Positions 21,678 through 31,170 of a DNA stretch of 64,000 nucleotides are shown here, piece by piece. The notes below the pieces were generated by a model, which worked only from the letters and a program-made list of their open reading frames with translations, made no database searches and had not been told where the DNA came from. Position 1 is the first letter of the stretch; every line of letters begins with the position of its first letter. Source of the DNA: a virus; the IMG/VR virus record IMGVR_UViG_3300023174_000036, positions 1 through 64,000 of that record; one strand, written 5' to 3'. The translations under genes and the position numbers were made by a program.

Positions 21678-22655
21678 TTACTTCTGACGATTGCGAATCA
21701 TTGCAAGAATGTCTTGCGCACGACTATCACCGCCTTCTGTTGCTTGTGGAGCACTTGCTTTTGGAGCAGGTGCTGTTTTAGCTACAGGAGCGTCTTCCTC
21801 GTCATCGTGTGCTACAGGAGCACTTGCTTTAGGAGTTGATTGCTTTTGTGGATCGCCAGTGTTCTGACTCATGCCAGCTGGCTTGAAGTACTGACCCCAA
21901 CGTTCCATATCATATGGCTCGCCGTCAACTGACGCTTCAAACATTTCTTTCATGACCTTGAGTTCAACATCAGTTGGCTTTTTAGGCAAGAAGTCGTTTA
22001 GATTAAACAAACCATGCTCTTTGATTGCCGCTTGTTCCTGATCATTTAGTGGACGCTCACGACGACTCCAAGTACTGGTTGAGTAGTCAGCATATCCGCC
22101 CTTTGAACCTTTCTTCATGCGATAGTCCAAACCATGCACAAAGTCAGTTGGCAAATCTTCCAACTCTGGATCAACCAATGCTGAACGAATTGATGTAAAG
22201 ATTTGTGGGCCGATGATAAATCTACGGATTGGGTTTGCTGGTGTTTCTTTTTCTGCAAGACCATCTTCTACTACGAAGCCTTGGAAAATATAACTGCGTT
22301 TCTTCCAGTACTTACGGCCCATGTCTTCCAATGCTGGGTCTTTGAACCATGCACGAACTTCTGAAAGAATAGGACAAGTGTCGCCATACATTTCTACGCA
22401 TGGTACTTGAACAATGGTTGGTTTGCTTTCTGATTCACCTTTGATTCCGGCGAATGGCAATTTGATCATTGCACGCTCTACCCAGAAAAAAGTGTTGTCG
22501 GTGTTTCCATCTGGAAGGAAGCGTAGAACAGCTTCGTCACCTTCTTTTAGATTCCAGAATGGGTAAATTGAATTGTCCCCACCTGTTCTGTTACCGTCTG
22601 AACCACGTGATTCAGCTGCCTTAAGTTTTGCTCGAATTTCAGCCAAAGATGCCAT
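21678..22655 (-). CDS. gp32: Single-stranded DNA-binding protein gp32
   Basis: The start at 22655 (MASLAEIRAKLKAAES) has AGGAGAAATT upstream; an upstream in-frame start would add residues of no quality. The 325-residue product begins with the basic cooperativity segment, then has an OB-type core with GDEAVLRFLPDGN and FFWVERAMIKLPF. The zinc-binding region CVEMYGDTCPILSEV is followed by YIFQGFVV. An Ala/Pro/Lys-rich linker and an acidic stretch follow, ending DILAMIRNRQK. It coats single-stranded DNA and coordinates replication and recombination. T4 gp32 regulates its own translation; hairpins lie just upstream here. Confidence 0.93.
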   Translation of the reverse strand: MASLAEIRAKLKAAESRGSDGNRTGGDNSIYPFWNLKEGDEAVLRFLPDGNTDNTFFWVERAMIKLPFAGIKGESESKPTIVQVPCVEMYGDTCPILSEVRAWFKDPALEDMGRKYWKKRSYIFQGFVVEDGLAEKETPANPIRRFIIGPQIFTSIRSALVDPELEDLPTDFVHGLDYRMKKGSKGGYADYSTSTWSRRERPLNDQEQAAIKEHGLFNLNDFLPKKPTDVELKVMKEMFEASVDGEPYDMERWGQYFKPAGMSQNTGDPQKQSTPKASAPVAHDDEEDAPVAKTAPAPKASAPQATEGGDSRAQDILAMIRNRQK

Positions 22656-22695
22656 AATAATTTCTCCTTTTATATGCCTTTGTTTGCCTAATATT

Positions 22696-22746
22696 GTTTT
22701 ACACCTGTAAAACAAAAAGTGCATACATGTTATTGTACGCACTTTT
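22696..22746. promoter_or_regulatory. Two hairpins upstream of gp32 (terminator and/or gp32 operator)
   Basis: GTTTTACA-CC-TGTAAAAC (22696-22713) is a perfect 8-bp hairpin. AAAAGTGC (22715-22722) pairs with GCACTTTT (22739-22746), extended by TAC/GTA. On the minus strand the second hairpin precedes TTTTTGTTTT, so it fits a terminator for the 22800 gene. The first would lie in the gp32 leader, 40 nt before its start. Confidence 0.6.
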
Positions 22747-22799
22747 ATTTAGTAAAGCAAGAGAAATTATGCTCTAAATGTGAGCATTTTACTCAATTG

Positions 22800-24095
22800 T
22801 TATCGGTGATTAACCAAACTCACAATACGCTGTAATTCGTTGTAACCAACTGATTCTGCGGTGACTTTAGATTGTGCCGCGGCTGCTTTGGCCTTGTCTT
22901 CTTTATCATACCTAGATCCTTCTGGATACGGTTTGTATTTTTTATCCGGATTAACAGAAGCCGCTTGCGGTGGTGCCGCTTGCGGTGGTGCCGCTTGCGG
23001 TGGTGCCGCTTGTGCTACATCCGCAGGTGGTGCTGGATCTTCCTCACTACGATTCATTGCTTGTTGATATTGATCGTAGCTCATGTTGTTTGGTAATGCC
23101 CCTTTAATCTTAACAGTTGGATCAGCGGGTGTCTTAGGCTTTGGTGGTGCCAATTTAACTGCATATGGCTTGCCTCTCCAATTAAATTGCTTTTCGCCTT
23201 TTTTCCTTGCATCAGCAAATGCTTGATTAAACGTCATACTATCGCGATTAATTGGCTCAGCAGGAACTGCTGGAGTTACTGAGGCAGCTTGTGCTGGTTG
23301 AGCGTTAAGTTTAGAGTTTTTATAATCGCTGTATTGTTTCATTAAGCCTGCAATTTCTGGATCTTCGCTATCGCCATATGACTGAGCCAGCGTATCTAAT
23401 TGTTTTTCTTCTTCAGGAGTTAATGCTTCATTCAACTGACGTGATTCAATTAATCGTAATTTGCTTAAGAAGTAACTAGTACCTTCATTAGCTTTTAGTT
23501 TGGCGCCGTTGGCTTGCAAAGCGTAAGGAGATTGAGCGGCCGCTGGCGCTGCCGCGGTTGCTGGAGCCATTGCCTTTGCCAATAGTTCTTTAAATTGTTG
23601 TAGACTTTTTCCTACAGCTTCTCCGCTTGCACTGGCGGCGGCTGTTAAATCTTGTGTACTAGGAGCAGTTGGAGTAACACTTGCGGCTTGATTTGCATCT
23701 GGAGCGGCCATTAATTCTGGTTGCTCAGTAGGTGTTGGGGGATTCATTGCAACCCATTTACCATTTTCAATTTTGAAGGTACGCATACCTTTTGCGTCAA
23801 CTGCGTATGTTACTCCATCCTTACCAGTTTCACTTGCAACTGATCCAGGAGCAAGTTGTTCACGATGTTGTACAAGTGCCATGTTTGCACCAGCAGTGGA
23901 ATTCTTGCTAGCATCGTATGCACGTTGTTCGTCTCGGCTGTTACCGCCGGTAAGGCCTTCATAGCCCTGGCCGTTACCCCATGTGGAAGGATTGAATATA
24001 CTCCACTCGTCTACTTGTTGATTTTCGTAAACTTTCAAGTATTCTCTTAGGCTGTTTACTTTGTCCTTGAGTTGGCTTTCTGTAATCTTTTTCAT
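22800..24095 (-). CDS. Putative structural or prohead-associated protein with PQAAP repeats
   Basis: ATG at 24095 with AAGGACTTATT upstream. The 431-residue product starts MKKITESQLKDKVNSLREYLK, a start I have seen in marine T4-like phage structural proteins. It then has Ala/Pro/Gln-rich linkers, MTFNQAFADARKKG followed by KQFNWRGKPYAVKL, three exact APPQA repeats, and a terminal helix YNELQRIVSLVNHR. The low-complexity linkers suggest a flexible head or scaffold-like protein. Lies downstream of gp17 and the 24105 gene. Confidence 0.5.
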   Translation of the reverse strand: MKKITESQLKDKVNSLREYLKVYENQQVDEWSIFNPSTWGNGQGYEGLTGGNSRDEQRAYDASKNSTAGANMALVQHREQLAPGSVASETGKDGVTYAVDAKGMRTFKIENGKWVAMNPPTPTEQPELMAAPDANQAASVTPTAPSTQDLTAAASASGEAVGKSLQQFKELLAKAMAPATAAAPAAAQSPYALQANGAKLKANEGTSYFLSKLRLIESRQLNEALTPEEEKQLDTLAQSYGDSEDPEIAGLMKQYSDYKNSKLNAQPAQAASVTPAVPAEPINRDSMTFNQAFADARKKGEKQFNWRGKPYAVKLAPPKPKTPADPTVKIKGALPNNMSYDQYQQAMNRSEEDPAPPADVAQAAPPQAAPPQAAPPQAASVNPDKKYKPYPEGSRYDKEDKAKAAAAQSKVTAESVGYNELQRIVSLVNHR

Positions 24096-24104
24096 AATAA
24101 GTCC

Positions 24105-26798
24105 TTATCTTAATCCTGCAATTTTAAGCATTGTTGTTAGTTCTGAGCTTTCCATAGTGGGCATGTTGCCACCTTTCGGCATCTTGTCCATAATACCTTT
24201 CATCATAGCATGAGGATCCATATTACCACTAAATCCTGGCATGTCTAATTTTTGTTGGCCTTGTGGAACTTTGTCCATCATACCTTTCATCAAGTTGCCC
24301 ACATGGCTTTGAATTTGCGAACCCATCTTGTCAGGATCACTAAAATCAAAATCCATATCTTGTCCGTTTGCGCCTGGCATTTTTAATTTCATGCCTTTGG
24401 CAATATCTCTAAACTTGGCCATTGCATCTGCGTGGCTAGCTGGTTGCCCGTCTATTGTGCCTGTTTGATTATTTGTACTTGTAGATGTGGTGTTTGTACT
24501 TGTAGACGGAGCAGTAGCTTGTGTTGCATCGCTGGATCTGTCCATTTGATTAGTGTAGTTAGCAGATGATGGATCGTTAGCTTCTTGATCCTTGTACTGT
24601 TTTACCAATTCGTCAATGTCAGCATCTGAGTGTTTTGCTTTGAAGTCTGCCATGAGTTTAGCAAACTCTTCAGCTGACTCAGTGGATGCTTCGTCAATTG
24701 TGCTGTGCATACCGGACAAATGTTTGATATGGCCTAATTCATCGCCAGGCTGATTCACACTGCTGGGCGGATCCATTTTTTTAACCATTTGAATCACGCG
24801 GCCAACATCTTCCTTGGTTGCATTTTCAAAGTTGCCATTCTTAAAATTACTGATAATTTTTGTAATAACTCTAGTAGGACCAATGGTGAAGTTGCCTTCA
24901 GTAATTGTAGCGTCTCTGTTCCAGAAACCACTAATACTTTTTAATATTTCTTCTACTCCACTTTCTTTGGATTTGAATCCCACACTGGCTGGATTAATTC
25001 CACATTCTTGCAGAGCACTGAGTAAAGACATTTTCTTATGTCCAAAATCCAATTCAGTATCTGGACCTGCGCCACATTCAACTGCTTTGATTAATTTTGC
25101 TTTTAATGATGCAACACTTTCTGCAACAGGGCCTGCCAATTGCTCTTCGGGTGCTGGTTCAGGAGCGGCTGCTTGTGGTGCTGGTGCTTCGGGTGCTGGT
25201 GCTGGTGCTGGTTCAGGAGCGGCTGCTTGTGGTGCTGGTGCTTCGGGCTCTGCATCTGCCCCGCCAACTTCTTCGCCACCGCTGAAATCAATAGCATTAG
25301 AATTTAAAATACGTGCAATGTCATCGTTATCTTGAGCAATTCTTTCCAACTCCAATTGCACAGTTGCACGAACATCTAATTCAGGATCTGCTTTTTTTAA
25401 TTCGTCTAATGGAAATAAAGCTTCTCCAGTTACTGGGTCAACTTCAGGCAAATACTTAGACAATGTGTCAATAATATTAATATTAGCGCCCGGGCCGCCA
25501 GTCATTGGTGACTGGAATATTCTGTTTAGTTCTTGTATTGCACTGTTTCTAACTTTTTCATTTTTATCAAAAATTCCAAGACCTTCATCGTCGCCTTCAA
25601 CAATACCATTCATGAAGTTTTCAAATTGATCTTCAGGATCAAATGATTCTGTCTTAGGAATACCTTTTTGTGCAAGAGCTTTTGCGGCATCTTTACCTGT
25701 GCGATTGGGATTATTTTTTTTCTTGAAAGCAGATTGTTTTTTGTCAGCATCTTGTTCAGCTTTGTCTTTGTACCAAGGAGCAACATCTTCTTTGTCGTCT
25801 TCTGCTAATAAATCTTCTGCTGTTAGTTCTTTAACTGGCAATTGTGTGCCATCAACTAGTCTATAGATATATGGGAATACTGATTTTAATTCTTCATTAA
25901 ATGTACGAATAGTCAAACGATCAATCCAATCGTCCATTACTGCTTCAGGAATTAATTGTTCGTCTTGACTTTGAAAAGATTCAGCAAACTGCTCGTAGTA
26001 TGTGGAACGTTGTAAATTATGAATTTCTTTTTTAACTGATTCAATGCGCTCAATTACTTTGCTGGTAACTTCGCCCATTGCTTCGCTTAGTTGTGTTTGA
26101 CGTCCTACGTAGTTTTTAAATTTACGTAAGCTGGCAAGTTCTTCGCTAAGTCCACAAATATGCATACCAATTCCATCGTAAGGATGGCCGCCGTGTTTAA
26201 TGTGTTCTGCAAGAGCACGAGCACCATTAATATGTTTTGTAGGATAACGGAAACGTTCACCTGCGGCATTTTCAATATAGATACTTTCAATGTGCATAGT
26301 TCTGCCAGCGGCAAGTTCTGTGTTAACAGGTTGACTATGTTTAATAACTAATCGCGCTTCGCCTAAATCTTGGTAGCTTATTCTAGCAGTACCAAACAGC
26401 TTGTTTTCCATAATTGTATTATCCTTAACTTTTGCTCGAAACTGGTAGTCTCTTTTATCTAAATTGCTTTTGCCCATACGCTGAACATCATAATTTAACA
26501 GTCTATTTTTAGCAAATTTTCTAAAACTTCTAATAAATTTAAATGCGCCTGGGTGTTGTTTTTCTACAATATCACCGCTAACTTCGATTACTATGCCGTC
26601 ATCTGCATCTAGTGTAATAGCCACAGTTCCAATATCTTCACCGTCTTCTTTGTATTCAAATTCAAAAAATCTAGCTTTTGGAATATCTGTCTTTTTACTA
26701 AGCACATTGGCGTTTTCATCTCCGATAGTTATATCAGAGAATCTTGTTTGAATCTTGCCGTATAAATCCAAGGCAATTTTATCTAAATTAGCATCCAT
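24105..26798 (-). CDS. Large conserved virion-region protein (897 aa)
   Basis: ATG at 26798 lies 4 nt after an ATAAATA late box. The N-terminal 320 residues look folded (MDANLDKIALDLYGKIQTRF..., TMHIESIYIENAAGERFRYP, LASLRKFKNYVGRQTQLSE). The rest is acidic and low complexity, including two copies of an EPAPAPAPEAPAPQAAA-like repeat. The C-terminus is Met/Gly-rich (GMMDKVPQGQQKLDMPGFSG) and ends TMLKIAGLR. I associate it with a conserved, unassigned protein encoded next to the terminase gene in marine T4-like phages; a head or packaging role is likely from context only. Confidence 0.55.
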   Translation of the reverse strand: MDANLDKIALDLYGKIQTRFSDITIGDENANVLSKKTDIPKARFFEFEYKEDGEDIGTVAITLDADDGIVIEVSGDIVEKQHPGAFKFIRSFRKFAKNRLLNYDVQRMGKSNLDKRDYQFRAKVKDNTIMENKLFGTARISYQDLGEARLVIKHSQPVNTELAAGRTMHIESIYIENAAGERFRYPTKHINGARALAEHIKHGGHPYDGIGMHICGLSEELASLRKFKNYVGRQTQLSEAMGEVTSKVIERIESVKKEIHNLQRSTYYEQFAESFQSQDEQLIPEAVMDDWIDRLTIRTFNEELKSVFPYIYRLVDGTQLPVKELTAEDLLAEDDKEDVAPWYKDKAEQDADKKQSAFKKKNNPNRTGKDAAKALAQKGIPKTESFDPEDQFENFMNGIVEGDDEGLGIFDKNEKVRNSAIQELNRIFQSPMTGGPGANINIIDTLSKYLPEVDPVTGEALFPLDELKKADPELDVRATVQLELERIAQDNDDIARILNSNAIDFSGGEEVGGADAEPEAPAPQAAAPEPAPAPAPEAPAPQAAAPEPAPEEQLAGPVAESVASLKAKLIKAVECGAGPDTELDFGHKKMSLLSALQECGINPASVGFKSKESGVEEILKSISGFWNRDATITEGNFTIGPTRVITKIISNFKNGNFENATKEDVGRVIQMVKKMDPPSSVNQPGDELGHIKHLSGMHSTIDEASTESAEEFAKLMADFKAKHSDADIDELVKQYKDQEANDPSSANYTNQMDRSSDATQATAPSTSTNTTSTSTNNQTGTIDGQPASHADAMAKFRDIAKGMKLKMPGANGQDMDFDFSDPDKMGSQIQSHVGNLMKGMMDKVPQGQQKLDMPGFSGNMDPHAMMKGIMDKMPKGGNMPTMESSELTTMLKIAGLR

Positions 26799-26802
26799 GA
26801 TA

Positions 26803-26809
26803 TATTTAT
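26803..26809 (-). promoter_or_regulatory. T4-type late promoter box, 4 nt from start codon
   Basis: ATAAATA on the minus strand, then TATC, then the ATG of the 897-aa gene. It overlaps the end of the terminase gene. Confidence 0.65.
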
Positions 26810-28404
26810 CCTATGCCTGAGGAAATGAATATAGGCAATGGTGCGTCCCATTCTTCGCCAAATTCTGTGTTTACACTTAGGGTTTCAAATACCCGAGGAT
26901 CCCAATCTGCCAGCACCACGCTCATGCGGATTATCAGCAATAATGCACTTACCAAGTCATCATTTTGCCCAGATTTGGCTTTGAAACTGGTACCCGATGC
27001 AACAAAACTCTTTAGTTCACTGATTAGTCCTTTGCTGAGAATCCGCATTTTGTTTCCTTCAATAAGGAATTTTAATCGGGCACACGCTGATATTTTGTTA
27101 CCAAAGGTAGTGTTAAATCCCTTACGGAATTTCCTTACATGACCTTTCTTTACTGGCTCGCTGACAAACAATCCAGGAAATGTATCCTCGCCCATGTCTT
27201 TAATAACTACCAGAGCCGCTTCGCCTAGCGTGTTGTTTTCACAAGACCAGTAAATGCTGTTGGGATAACCTGGACCAATCTTTTCTTCTAAATTCTTTAG
27301 TATATCTCTAAATATTTTCACTTGATCTTGCACAATGGTCAAGTTATGTTGCCATTCTGCTACTTGGGTAAAACTGGGTAATTCAAACACTTGTATTGCC
27401 GCATAATCTCCGCCTGTGCCCAAACTAGGGTCTAATGCCGCCAAATACAAGTTTCCGCCTACTGGCTGTTTGTACCATCTAACTTGTCCCATTTTTTCAA
27501 CAGGATCTCGGCCCAGCAACTCTGCCAGTTTTAATGAACTGATTAAGGTTTCATCATATACTAAAAATTCGCAACCGTACTCACGCCGGAATCGCTCTTC
27601 TCCAATACGTCCCAGTTCTACACGTTTCCATTCATCGTCTCGATCTGGATGCTCATTCCATTCTGCACGGAATCCGTGGAATCCATTACGCCCTAATCCG
27701 TCTGTACGTACATCGCCATATTCGTCAAATGTGTCCTGACTCTCTTTCCAAATGATGGCAAATTCGTCTTCGTCACTGTTGGGCGTTGAAGTGATAATTG
27801 CTCGACCACCAGTTGCTAGTGTCGGGGAAATTGAAGTCCAAAACTCAGTGGCGATATTTGGCTGTACGAAAGCAAACTCATCGCAATATAGTAAGGATAT
27901 GGACATACCACGACCGGTATTACCAGTAGTAGTAGCTGATACAATTCTTGAGCCGTTGTCAAAGTCTATACTCCCTTTGTTGTAGCTGACCACACCACAT
28001 CGGATATGGTCAGCACATAGTTCGTATCCATAGCGGATACGTTGCATAATTTCCTGTGCACCTGTGTATTTGTGTGCGGCAACTAGAATAGTCTGATCTG
28101 GATGAAACATTGCAAACCATAACAGGTAACTGGAGGCGCATGTTGTTTTACCACTCTGACGCGGTAGCATGTTAATGTTGAATCGAAAATCGTGATAACT
28201 GTGTAATAGCCGCTCTTGATATTCAAACGGCTGGAACAACATCTTGCCTTTGACGGGATGTTGTATGTGAAAATGATTGCGAGAAAAATGCAAGTAGCCG
28301 TTGGTTGGATCTGAGCAAGCTAATAAATCTACAACTTGATCTTCCGTGAATTTTTCTCGGGTATGTGCTTTCTTGGTGATTACACCATCTAAACTTTTTG
28401 CCAT
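26806..28404 (-). CDS. gp17: Terminase large subunit (T4 gp17-like)
   Basis: The 532-residue product has the terminase ATPase Walker A PRQSGKTT (81-88) and Walker B LLYCDEFAF. The coupling motif is TSTPNSDEDEF, and the C-terminal RNase-H-like nuclease has LAALDPSLGTGGDYAAIQV and GQNDDLVSALLLI with the metal-binding Asp residues. It pumps DNA into the prohead and cuts concatemers at packaging start and end. Length is close to T4 gp17 (610). Start at 28404 is 4 nt after a GTAAATA late-like box. Confidence 0.95.
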   Translation of the reverse strand: MAKSLDGVITKKAHTREKFTEDQVVDLLACSDPTNGYLHFSRNHFHIQHPVKGKMLFQPFEYQERLLHSYHDFRFNINMLPRQSGKTTCASSYLLWFAMFHPDQTILVAAHKYTGAQEIMQRIRYGYELCADHIRCGVVSYNKGSIDFDNGSRIVSATTTGNTGRGMSISLLYCDEFAFVQPNIATEFWTSISPTLATGGRAIITSTPNSDEDEFAIIWKESQDTFDEYGDVRTDGLGRNGFHGFRAEWNEHPDRDDEWKRVELGRIGEERFRREYGCEFLVYDETLISSLKLAELLGRDPVEKMGQVRWYKQPVGGNLYLAALDPSLGTGGDYAAIQVFELPSFTQVAEWQHNLTIVQDQVKIFRDILKNLEEKIGPGYPNSIYWSCENNTLGEAALVVIKDMGEDTFPGLFVSEPVKKGHVRKFRKGFNTTFGNKISACARLKFLIEGNKMRILSKGLISELKSFVASGTSFKAKSGQNDDLVSALLLIIRMSVVLADWDPRVFETLSVNTEFGEEWDAPLPIFISSGIG

Positions 28405-28417
28405 ACATTATTTACAT

Positions 28418-28444
28418 AAAAAAAGCCACCCGCAGGTAGCTTTT
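28418..28444 (-). terminator. Terminator before terminase gene
   Basis: AAAAGCTACC and GGTGGCTTTT (minus-strand reading) pair with one mismatch around a 4-nt loop, followed by seven T. Ends the transcript of the 28467 gene before gp17. Confidence 0.8.
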
Positions 28445-28466
28445 GATATTTTGATTAGGATACTGT

Positions 28467-29267
28467 TTAATCGTATTTGTTATACTTGTCACGAATCTTG
28501 TCTAAGTTTTTGCCTTCTTTACCAGCTTTAGCTAATGCTTGCATACCTTTTTTACCGTATTTTTCATAGCCTTTAGCCGCACGACTCATAGTCTTTTTGT
28601 CGCCAGCTTCTTTGATTTCTTGATACATTTGAGATAACTTAGATGCTAGTGCTTCGTGCATTGGATTGCCGCCGCCGTTTACTTTTCTTGCTTCTGCGCC
28701 TTTGCTGGCAAGGTCGTTTCCAGTGGCAGTGACTGCGTCAATGCCTGCTGTGCTAGTATCTGGATGTGTTGTAGCTGATCCAAACCCGCCGTCGCCCATT
28801 TCTTCGTCAAATGCAACTTCAATATCATTATCACCGCCGAATAACTTGCTAACATCGTGACTGTGAACATCAGTATTATCGCTGCCTTCGATATCACGTA
28901 ATATATTCATTAGATCACGAACACCTCCGGCTCCTGAGCCGTGCAATGTGATATTCATATCTAAATTATCTTGCTGACCTTGTGGACCACTCATACCCAT
29001 CATACCCATTGGCATATCACCGCACTCTTCCAATGATTCGTTTGCAGTAGTTGGTTCTTTTTTAGTGTTATCCGTTTTATCTGACGTTTTGGCAGCTTGG
29101 TTTCCTGGCAATGTACTGCTGAGTCTTTCGCCTGGAACTTTTGGCTTATAAGAAACAGTGCCGTCAGGATTCTTTGTTTTAATCACGCCACCAGGTGCAG
29201 TTGGTTCTGAAGGAGCGGCTCCTTCGTCTATACTTCTAATACGTTGATATAATTCTGTAAAGTTCAT
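28467..29267 (-). CDS. Conserved phage protein with AAKGYEKYGKKG C-terminal motif (266 aa)
   Basis: The product has a low-complexity Pro/Gly/Thr-rich N-terminal half with MPMGMMGMSG, and a conserved C-terminal module. That module reads MSRAAKGYEKYGKKGMQAL, then AKAGKEGKNLDKIRDKYNKYD; I recognise it from several structural-region proteins of T4-like marine phages. The acidic middle (DIEVAFDEEMGDGG) is flexible. Probably part of the head or packaging region; function unknown. Ends in the terminator at 28418-28444. Confidence 0.55.
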   Translation of the reverse strand: MNFTELYQRIRSIDEGAAPSEPTAPGGVIKTKNPDGTVSYKPKVPGERLSSTLPGNQAAKTSDKTDNTKKEPTTANESLEECGDMPMGMMGMSGPQGQQDNLDMNITLHGSGAGGVRDLMNILRDIEGSDNTDVHSHDVSKLFGGDNDIEVAFDEEMGDGGFGSATTHPDTSTAGIDAVTATGNDLASKGAEARKVNGGGNPMHEALASKLSQMYQEIKEAGDKKTMSRAAKGYEKYGKKGMQALAKAGKEGKNLDKIRDKYNKYD

Positions 29268-29268
29268 G

Positions 29269-29856
29269 TTATTTTCCTCCTATTGGACTTTTACTTCCAG
29301 TAGCTTTTGTTTTTGATTGCTTAGGTTGTTTTTCAACAGGAACTTTTTTAGCCAGTAACGTATCGTTAACACCTTTAACTTGTTCTAATTCTTTTTTAGT
29401 TTTAGTTAATTCTTTAAGAAAGTTTTCTTTCTTTTTCTCGCCTACTAGATCTTGATTATTGCTGTTTTCGTATTCGTCAGCAAGAACTGATTTTCCAGAT
29501 TTAGTAGCATATTGATTATTGATAGCAAGCTCTTCTTCTTCTTTAATATTGCGTACACGAACATCATGTGCAGACTTATGTAATTTTTCTGCTAACAAAG
29601 TAGCAACTTGCAAACTAGTTGCAGGATAGCTGGTAGTCACATCAAACACCGTTACACCAATATTTTTATGGTTAGGAAAATCTGCTGGAGATTCTTGTAT
29701 TGGAGTGCTTTTACCTGCACTGCAAGATTCCACTTGAAATTGTCCCAAAGCAGATTTAATAATTGCGGCGCAGTCCTTTGGACAATCACCTGCAATTTTA
29801 ACTTTAAATTCGTAGACTCGTTTGCTTTCTACTAGATACTGTGTAAATGATTTCAT
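29269..29856 (-). CDS. Hypothetical late protein (195 aa)
   Basis: ATG at 29856 with AGGAATATAC and a late box at 29875-29881. The N-terminal half is a compact alpha/beta domain with several cysteines (YEFKVKIAGDCPKDCAAIIK, NIGVTVFDVTTSYPATS). The C-terminal half is Lys-rich coiled coil or disordered (KKKENFLKELTKTKKELEQV..., ending SKSPIGGK). It may be a head-core or scaffold-like protein. Not recognised. Confidence 0.55.
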   Translation of the reverse strand: MKSFTQYLVESKRVYEFKVKIAGDCPKDCAAIIKSALGQFQVESCSAGKSTPIQESPADFPNHKNIGVTVFDVTTSYPATSLQVATLLAEKLHKSAHDVRVRNIKEEEELAINNQYATKSGKSVLADEYENSNNQDLVGEKKKENFLKELTKTKKELEQVKGVNDTLLAKKVPVEKQPKQSKTKATGSKSPIGGK

Positions 29857-29874
29857 TGTATATTCCTGATAATG

Positions 29875-29881
29875 TATTTAT
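29875..29881 (-). promoter_or_regulatory. T4-type late promoter box
   Basis: ATAAATA on the minus strand, 18 bp before the ATG at 29856, at the very end of the gp16 gene. Confidence 0.6.
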
Positions 29882-30357
29882 TTCATATTGCGTAGTTTTT
29901 CCAATAGACTATTGCGATCTGCTACTATAAAGCCGTCACCGGGTATACTGACACTGTTGTCTTCTTGGACTGAATCATTATCTAACTTTTGTTTCTTGAG
30001 TTGTAACTCAATCATTTTGAGTTTTTTGTCAATTTTAGCGGCTTTAGCGTCAATGGCATTTTTAAGCATACCGCCAGCAACTTCAAAAATACGTCCGCTG
30101 TAGCGAGCTTCTACATTCATGCCTAGGTCCATCAAATCGTCATACGCATCCGTAGCACGTTGCGCTAATGCATCAAACTCAGCATCGCTAGCATCGCCTA
30201 ACCCTTTAACTGCGGGCAATGCCGCTGAGATTTTGTCAAATTCGCTCATGTCGCGAAGGAACGGTTGTGCGACTTCAGCTTTGGCTTTTTTCTTTTCTTC
30301 TTCCGTGACCAGCTTTTTGCTTTCAGGAAGGTTTAAAATTTCTTCAAGTTTCTTCAT
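29878..30357 (-). CDS. gp16: Terminase small subunit (T4 gp16-like)
   Basis: The 159-residue helical product contains the characteristic marine T4-like gp16 core. It has AYDDLMDLGMNVEARYSGRIFE, split here as DLMDLGMNVEARYSGR and IFEVAGGMLKNAIDAKAAKID, then KKLKMIELQLKKQKLD, matching the central helical hairpin that oligomerises. gp16 binds viral DNA and regulates gp17 ATPase and nuclease activity. It lies in a leftward packaging block with gp4 and gp17. Confidence 0.85.
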   Translation of the reverse strand: MKKLEEILNLPESKKLVTEEEKKKAKAEVAQPFLRDMSEFDKISAALPAVKGLGDASDAEFDALAQRATDAYDDLMDLGMNVEARYSGRIFEVAGGMLKNAIDAKAAKIDKKLKMIELQLKKQKLDNDSVQEDNSVSIPGDGFIVADRNSLLEKLRNMK

Positions 30358-30365
30358 ATTATTAC

Positions 30366-30803
30366 TTATGCAGTGCCGGTATGAAACAGATCATTTTCGT
30401 TGAGTATACGAAACTTGATACCCTGTTGTTTACACCATAAATTGGCGGCACTCCATTTGGCTTGATTCTTAATAAACTGCGCTTGATTGTATTTGTTTTT
30501 GCCCACACGCTCAATAATTTGCTGACTGGATGGTTTAATTTCAATCAGCTCAACAATCATTTTGCTGTTTTTATCTACATACTGAATAAAAAAATCCGGT
30601 ACATATACTGTTTGGCGGCCAGTTAGCGGGTCTCTATATGGTATTTGTATGGCTTCACTTGCCCATTTTTGTACACTTTTGTTGTTGTCGCAAAAATTCA
30701 TGAAACTCCATTCCCAACTAGATCTATATGTAGGAACTTTGTTTCCTACATATTTTTCTGGGTGTTTCATTACAAATTTTCCGCGAGCAAATTTGGATGC
30801 CAT
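30366..30803 (-). CDS. gp4: Head completion protein (T4 gp4-like)
   Basis: The 145-residue product has the gp4 pattern: HPEKYVGNKVPTYRSSWEW, YVPDFFIQYVDKNSKMIVELIE then IKPSSQQ, and KNQAKWSAANLWCKQQGIKF. The PDF...E-x-K order resembles a restriction-endonuclease-like active site. gp4 (also called gp50) completes filled heads before tail joining in T4. Length matches T4 gp4 (150). Confidence 0.88.
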   Translation of the reverse strand: MASKFARGKFVMKHPEKYVGNKVPTYRSSWEWSFMNFCDNNKSVQKWASEAIQIPYRDPLTGRQTVYVPDFFIQYVDKNSKMIVELIEIKPSSQQIIERVGKNKYNQAQFIKNQAKWSAANLWCKQQGIKFRILNENDLFHTGTA

Positions 30804-30804
30804 A

Positions 30805-31167
30805 TTACACTAAAATATTTCTACTTTCGTAAGTGTCTGCTATTGTAGAAATATGATACCCCAGTATGCTTGTTTTTTCTCTGTATGAGTTTAATACCTG
30901 AGCAACTACTTGCCCAAGCTGAACATCAGTTAGTCCTTTAAGACTGTCAAGTAATACAAATACATTTACATTATCAACACGCGACTGATTAAGCAGAATA
31001 ATTGCAGTACTTCTTGCACTGTCTGTGTCAAATCCTCGTTTCATAAAGAATCCAACAGTGGCATCAATTTCGTTGGCAGGAAACGTAACTTCGTGTACAA
31101 AGAAGTTATCAAAAAATTGTTTAGCATCGACTTTACTTGATTGCTCTTGCGGTAAATTATTGGCCAT
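30805..31167 (-). CDS. Conserved structural-region protein (120 aa)
   Basis: The product contains QFFDNFFVHEVTFPANEIDATVG, split as FFDNFFVHEVTFPANEID and GFFMKRGFDTDSARSTAI, then ILLNQSRVDNVNVFVLLDSL and YESRNILV. I recognise this as a conserved T4-like marine phage protein encoded beside gp4. It is helical and probably a small virion or tail component. No biochemical role is known to me. Confidence 0.65.
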   Translation of the reverse strand: MANNLPQEQSSKVDAKQFFDNFFVHEVTFPANEIDATVGFFMKRGFDTDSARSTAIILLNQSRVDNVNVFVLLDSLKGLTDVQLGQVVAQVLNSYREKTSILGYHISTIADTYESRNILV

Positions 31168-31170
31168 ATA

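Noticed and set aside
22953-23026. Tandem repeats that could suggest a CRISPR array
   Set aside because: They are in-frame codon repeats encoding APPQA inside a real gene, without spacers of unique sequence.
24814-25335. Long plus-strand frame opposite the 897-aa gene
   Set aside because: It is Ala/Gly/Ser low complexity caused by the repeat in the real minus-strand gene, and has no start context.
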